64,000 bases of DNA, from assembly GCF_001672975.1 (NCBI RefSeq), contig NZ_LZKU01000017.1:61291-125290 (forward strand), given 5' to 3'. The position numbers and the translations under genes are program-made. The notes under the pieces were generated by a model. The model saw only the letters and a list, made by a program, of their open reading frames with translations. It did not search any database and had not been told where the DNA came from. The stretch's first letter is position 1. Each line of letters starts with the position of its first letter. Positions 62,682 to 64,000 of the stretch are shown in pieces. This DNA is from Mycobacterium sp. 1465703.0. Its GTDB lineage: Bacteria; Actinomycetota; Actinomycetes; Mycobacteriales; Mycobacteriaceae.

Positions 62682-63803
62682 TCAGCGCCCGGCGATATTG
62701 TCACTGATCGCCCGGACCAGCATGACGCCAGAGGTTATGGTGTTTTGCCCGCACACGCGCACATCCACAACGACGTTGCGCCGCACGGCCATCGCACGTT
62801 CGCACTCGCTGTCTTTGTGTTCGGTCGCCCCGGCGGGCAGCAGCACCGTGCTGGCGATACCGTCTGTGTCGCTGACGATGGTGATCGTGGCATGGTCAGC
62901 CGGCTGGCCGCCGGGAAAGGACACCGTGACATCGGTAAGTCGGCACCCCTGCCACGCCGATAGCTGCTCGGCTTTAAACTGCTGCGCCGCAGTCTCATCC
63001 GGAAACGCAGCGACCGCCTGGATCACCTTATGACGTCCCGGACTGGGTTCCATCAACCCTTGGACCGCCACCCCGGTATACCCCGACCTCGTGTAGGTGC
63101 TTTCTAACGCCGGCGCCACCGCGCTCGAGCACTTGGCGGGGTCTATCGAGGCGTCGGAGGAAAGCGACGTCGACACGTCGCGCGGATTCATCTGCACATC
63201 GTGGAGGATGTCGCTGACCTGTGCGGCAGACACTAACAGGCTGGGCAACACCGCAGTGTCGAGTGCCGGCGCCGGCGGCGGGGCGCTCGGTGTCGATGAC
63301 GTCGGCGCGGGTCTGCTCGAGGCAGGGACTCGTGTGGACGACGGCGCCGCCGAGTTCGATGTCGTCTTTGAATCATTGCTGCCGAACGCGATCAGCGTGA
63401 TCACCAGTCCCGTCACTACCGCGGCGGCCGCACCCGCAACCCACCATGGCCATCGCCGACGCCGCGCTAATGGCGGGTATCCGCCAGGAGGCATCCCCAC
63501 TGGGCCGCCCGCGTAGGGATGCGCCGGTTGACCCGGCGGCACAGGCCATGGCGGTGCGGCGGGCGGAACCTGCCAGGGCGAGGGGCCAGGCGGCGGCCCT
63601 TGCCAGGTCGGGGAAGCGCCTTGCGCCTGCCCGACCGGTGCCCCATGCGGCGGCGGGCCCGTCGGAGGCGCGGGCGATCCGCCGGGCGGGAACGGCGGCG
63701 GCGGGTATTGCGGCGGGCGGGTCTGCGACAGGTCCATCGTCTCCTCGCCGCGAAACTCGTGTGCGCTCATCGTCTCGTCGTCAGGCCTCGGCTCTTTACT
63801 CAT
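62682..63803 (-). CDS. Membrane protein with PknH-type extracytoplasmic sensor domain
   Basis: A 373-residue protein. Residues 1-110 are Pro/Gly-rich (RPPQYPPPPFPPGGSPAPP), one transmembrane helix lies at about 117-140 (WWVAGAAAAVVTGLVITLIAFG), and a Ser/Thr/Pro linker precedes a sensor domain (about 180-370) with spaced Cys (DPAKCSSAVAPALESTYTRSGYTGVAVQG, WQGCRLTDVTV, DSECERAMAVRRNVVVDVRVCG). This is the extracellular domain of PknH without a kinase. It probably binds a ligand outside the membrane. Confidence 0.85.
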   Translation of the reverse strand: MSKEPRPDDETMSAHEFRGEETMDLSQTRPPQYPPPPFPPGGSPAPPTGPPPHGAPVGQAQGASPTWQGPPPGPSPWQVPPAAPPWPVPPGQPAHPYAGGPVGMPPGGYPPLARRRRWPWWVAGAAAAVVTGLVITLIAFGSNDSKTTSNSAAPSSTRVPASSRPAPTSSTPSAPPPAPALDTAVLPSLLVSAAQVSDILHDVQMNPRDVSTSLSSDASIDPAKCSSAVAPALESTYTRSGYTGVAVQGLMEPSPGRHKVIQAVAAFPDETAAQQFKAEQLSAWQGCRLTDVTVSFPGGQPADHATITIVSDTDGIASTVLLPAGATEHKDSECERAMAVRRNVVVDVRVCGQNTITSGVMLVRAISDNIAGR

Positions 63804-63917
63804 ACTGGTAAGCCTGCCTCAATTCGGTGAAATGCTCAGTGGGATTGCGCATTAAAAACCGTGAAGCGAAACATCGACGGCGGTTGAAGTCCGCAATGCG
63901 CACCCCACCCCCGCGGC

Positions 63918-64000
63918 TTATCGGGCGTCGGCGAAGCGTTGGTAACACAGGTCGTCGTTGCTGCTGACGACACCGGAGCGAAACGCGGTGATCCGGGTAA
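63918..64000 (-). CDS. C-terminal end of a gene running off the window
   Basis: The minus-strand frame ends ITAFRSGVVSSNDDLCYQRFADAR and TAA. It is in the same direction as the sensor-domain gene and looks like the end of another secreted or membrane protein. Only 26 residues are visible, so no function is given. Confidence 0.4.
   Translation of the reverse strand, partial: TRITAFRSGVVSSNDDLCYQRFADAR

Overview
The window looks like part of a large mycobacterial plasmid, or a plasmid-derived island. High GC, frequent GTG starts, MmpS/MmpL, four mycolic-acid methyltransferase homologues, WhiB proteins, a PknH-type kinase and ESX-1 (Esp) homologues all point to Mycobacterium. A replication initiator, two ParA partition systems, several small DNA-binding proteins and many decayed genes point to a plasmid. 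No tRNA, rRNA or core chromosomal gene was seen.

1-9.4 kb is a minus-strand block related to type VII secretion. It holds EspF/EspC-like, EspH/EspD-like, EspB-like and EspL-like genes in that order. Upstream are long DUF4226-type proteins carrying an NlpC/P60 endopeptidase, a lysozyme-like domain or an unknown tail. The two cell-wall hydrolase genes share a 467-bp promoter-plus-head segment that is nearly identical, followed by unrelated tails. The same head/tail design appears at 29-31.4 kb with a different head, beside a membrane protein and a long coiled-coil protein.

9.4-25 kb is the plasmid backbone. It has an HKD phospholipase lipoprotein, an XRE-type regulator facing a WhiB gene, a Rep protein overlapping a double-WhiB protein, a ParA/ribbon-helix-helix operon, a second ParA/ParB operon, small regulators and a kinase. 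Upstream of the first parA lies an unbroken array of about 62 octamers with core RTSAY (16997-17500), a likely very large centromere. Three copies of the palindrome TTAACCGCGGTTAA are candidate parS sites for the second system.

32.4-33.6 kb holds a truncated, frameshifted gene for a Cas12m-type effector and, next to it, two copies of a 30-nt hairpin repeat separated by 27 nt. This looks like a decaying type V CRISPR locus.

33.8-56.6 kb is a lipid and redox cargo region: two flavoprotein monooxygenases, a berberine-bridge-type oxidase, a cutinase with Cys in place of the nucleophile Ser, MmpS-MmpL, four TetR regulators, four CmaA/UmaA-type methyltransferases, one further methyltransferase and a fatty-acyl-AMP ligase. 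Together they suggest modification and export of a cell-envelope lipid.

56.6-64 kb is mosaic: a RelBE-type toxin-antitoxin pair, a double Phd-like protein, an NTF2-like protein, a mycothiol-dependent-type enzyme, an HxlR regulator, a DUF218 protein and a PknH-type sensor-domain protein. All family assignments come from reading the translated sequence and memory of the families; no database search was run.
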